In this document: positions 51,809-51,875 of the stretch, piece after piece
How the letters are laid out: the number at the start of each line of letters is the position of its first letter
Position numbering within the stretch: position 1 is the first letter of the stretch
Origin: Rikenellaceae bacterium UBA1749
GTDB lineage: Bacteria > Bacteroidota > Bacteroidia > Bacteroidales > Rikenellaceae
Length of the DNA: 51,875 nucleotides
Reading direction: 5' to 3'
NCBI GenBank assembly: GCA_002315675.1
Contig: DCHP01000001.1
Span: 1-51,875 of the forward strand
Program-made: the position numbers and the translations under genes
Notes under the pieces: model-generated
Seen by the model: the letters and a program-made list of their open reading frames with translations, nothing else
Told to the model about the DNA's origin: nothing
Databases searched by the model: none

Positions 51809-51875
51809 ATGGCAAAAGAAAAATTTGACCGTAGTAAACCACACGTAAACATCGGTACTATCGGTCACGTAGACC
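51809..51875 (+). CDS. tuf: Elongation factor Tu, 5' part only
   Basis: The window ends 67 bases into this gene. The 22 readable residues start MAKEKFDRSKPHVNIGTIG and continue HVD, which is the EF-Tu N-terminus up to the first GTP-binding loop. It follows tRNA-Gly by 84 bp, the standard Bacteroidales arrangement of tRNA-Thr, Tyr, Gly, tuf. Confidence 0.95.
   Translation, partial: MAKEKFDRSKPHVNIGTIGHVD

Noticed and set aside
1..51875. CRISPR array or cas genes, prophage, complete insertion sequence
   Set aside because: No regularly spaced direct repeats, no Cas, integrase or transposase proteins were found; the only repeats are the short inverted-end elements.

Overview
The window looks like chromosomal DNA from a member of the order Bacteroidales (Bacteroidota). 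The evidence is AT-rich DNA, recurring Bacteroidota-type promoters (a TTTG-like -33 box about 19-20 bp from a TAnnTTTG -7 box), a Bacteroides-type frdCAB operon, a V-type ATPase operon containing a DUF2764 gene, a GH92 lipoprotein, a B12-dependent ribonucleotide reductase, and a tRNA-Thr/Tyr/Gly-tuf cluster. I would not go below order. All calls were made by reading the sequence; no searches were run.

Layout. (1) 21-4072: ribosomal protein genes rpsS to rpsN, ending at a perfect terminator where the spc operon would normally continue with rpsH. (2) 4205-7886: a B12-dependent methyl-transfer module (URO-D-family methyltransferase, corrinoid protein, MetH-reactivation-like protein) split by a convergent rhodanese/flavin-domain lipoprotein. 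(3) 8165-11585: fumarate reductase frdCAB. (4) 11707-17275: an unknown lipoprotein, a FadL-type porin, an acyl-CoA synthetase and a membrane LytTR regulator. (5) 17358-24822, minus strand: V-type ATPase operon E, DUF2764, A, B, D, I, K. Its proteolipid carries the residues of a Na+ site. (6) 25256-31584, minus strand: rsmH, a 7TM-HD (PgpH-like) phosphodiesterase, a GH92 mannosidase and an ABC exporter permease. Divergent from these are tolC- and macA-like genes, tsaB and metG. (7) 37487-43138: tRNA-Gln, a divergent Rel/SpoT protein, rsfS, ftsH, cdsA and a cupin. (8) 43903-51203: nrdJ, a TetR regulator, and an arginine operon in which a GNAT acyltransferase is fused to ArgG, followed by argC and argD. 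(9) 51382-51875: tRNA-Thr, tRNA-Tyr, tRNA-Gly and the first codons of tuf.

How the parts fit. Energy genes dominate the middle: fumarate respiration beside a probable Na+-translocating V-ATPase. Cobalamin is a recurring cofactor (methyltransferase module and NrdJ). Stress and homeostasis genes (Rel, 7TM-HD, FtsH, RsfS) surround the translation genes.

Most unusual items: the GNAT-ArgG fusion; a family of about 90-100 bp inverted-end repeats present four times in intergenic gaps, plus a second element of similar size and design beside the tRNA promoter; the early stop of the ribosomal operon; the rhodanese-flavin lipoprotein fusion; and an 18 bp palindrome in the divergent promoter region of the B12 module.
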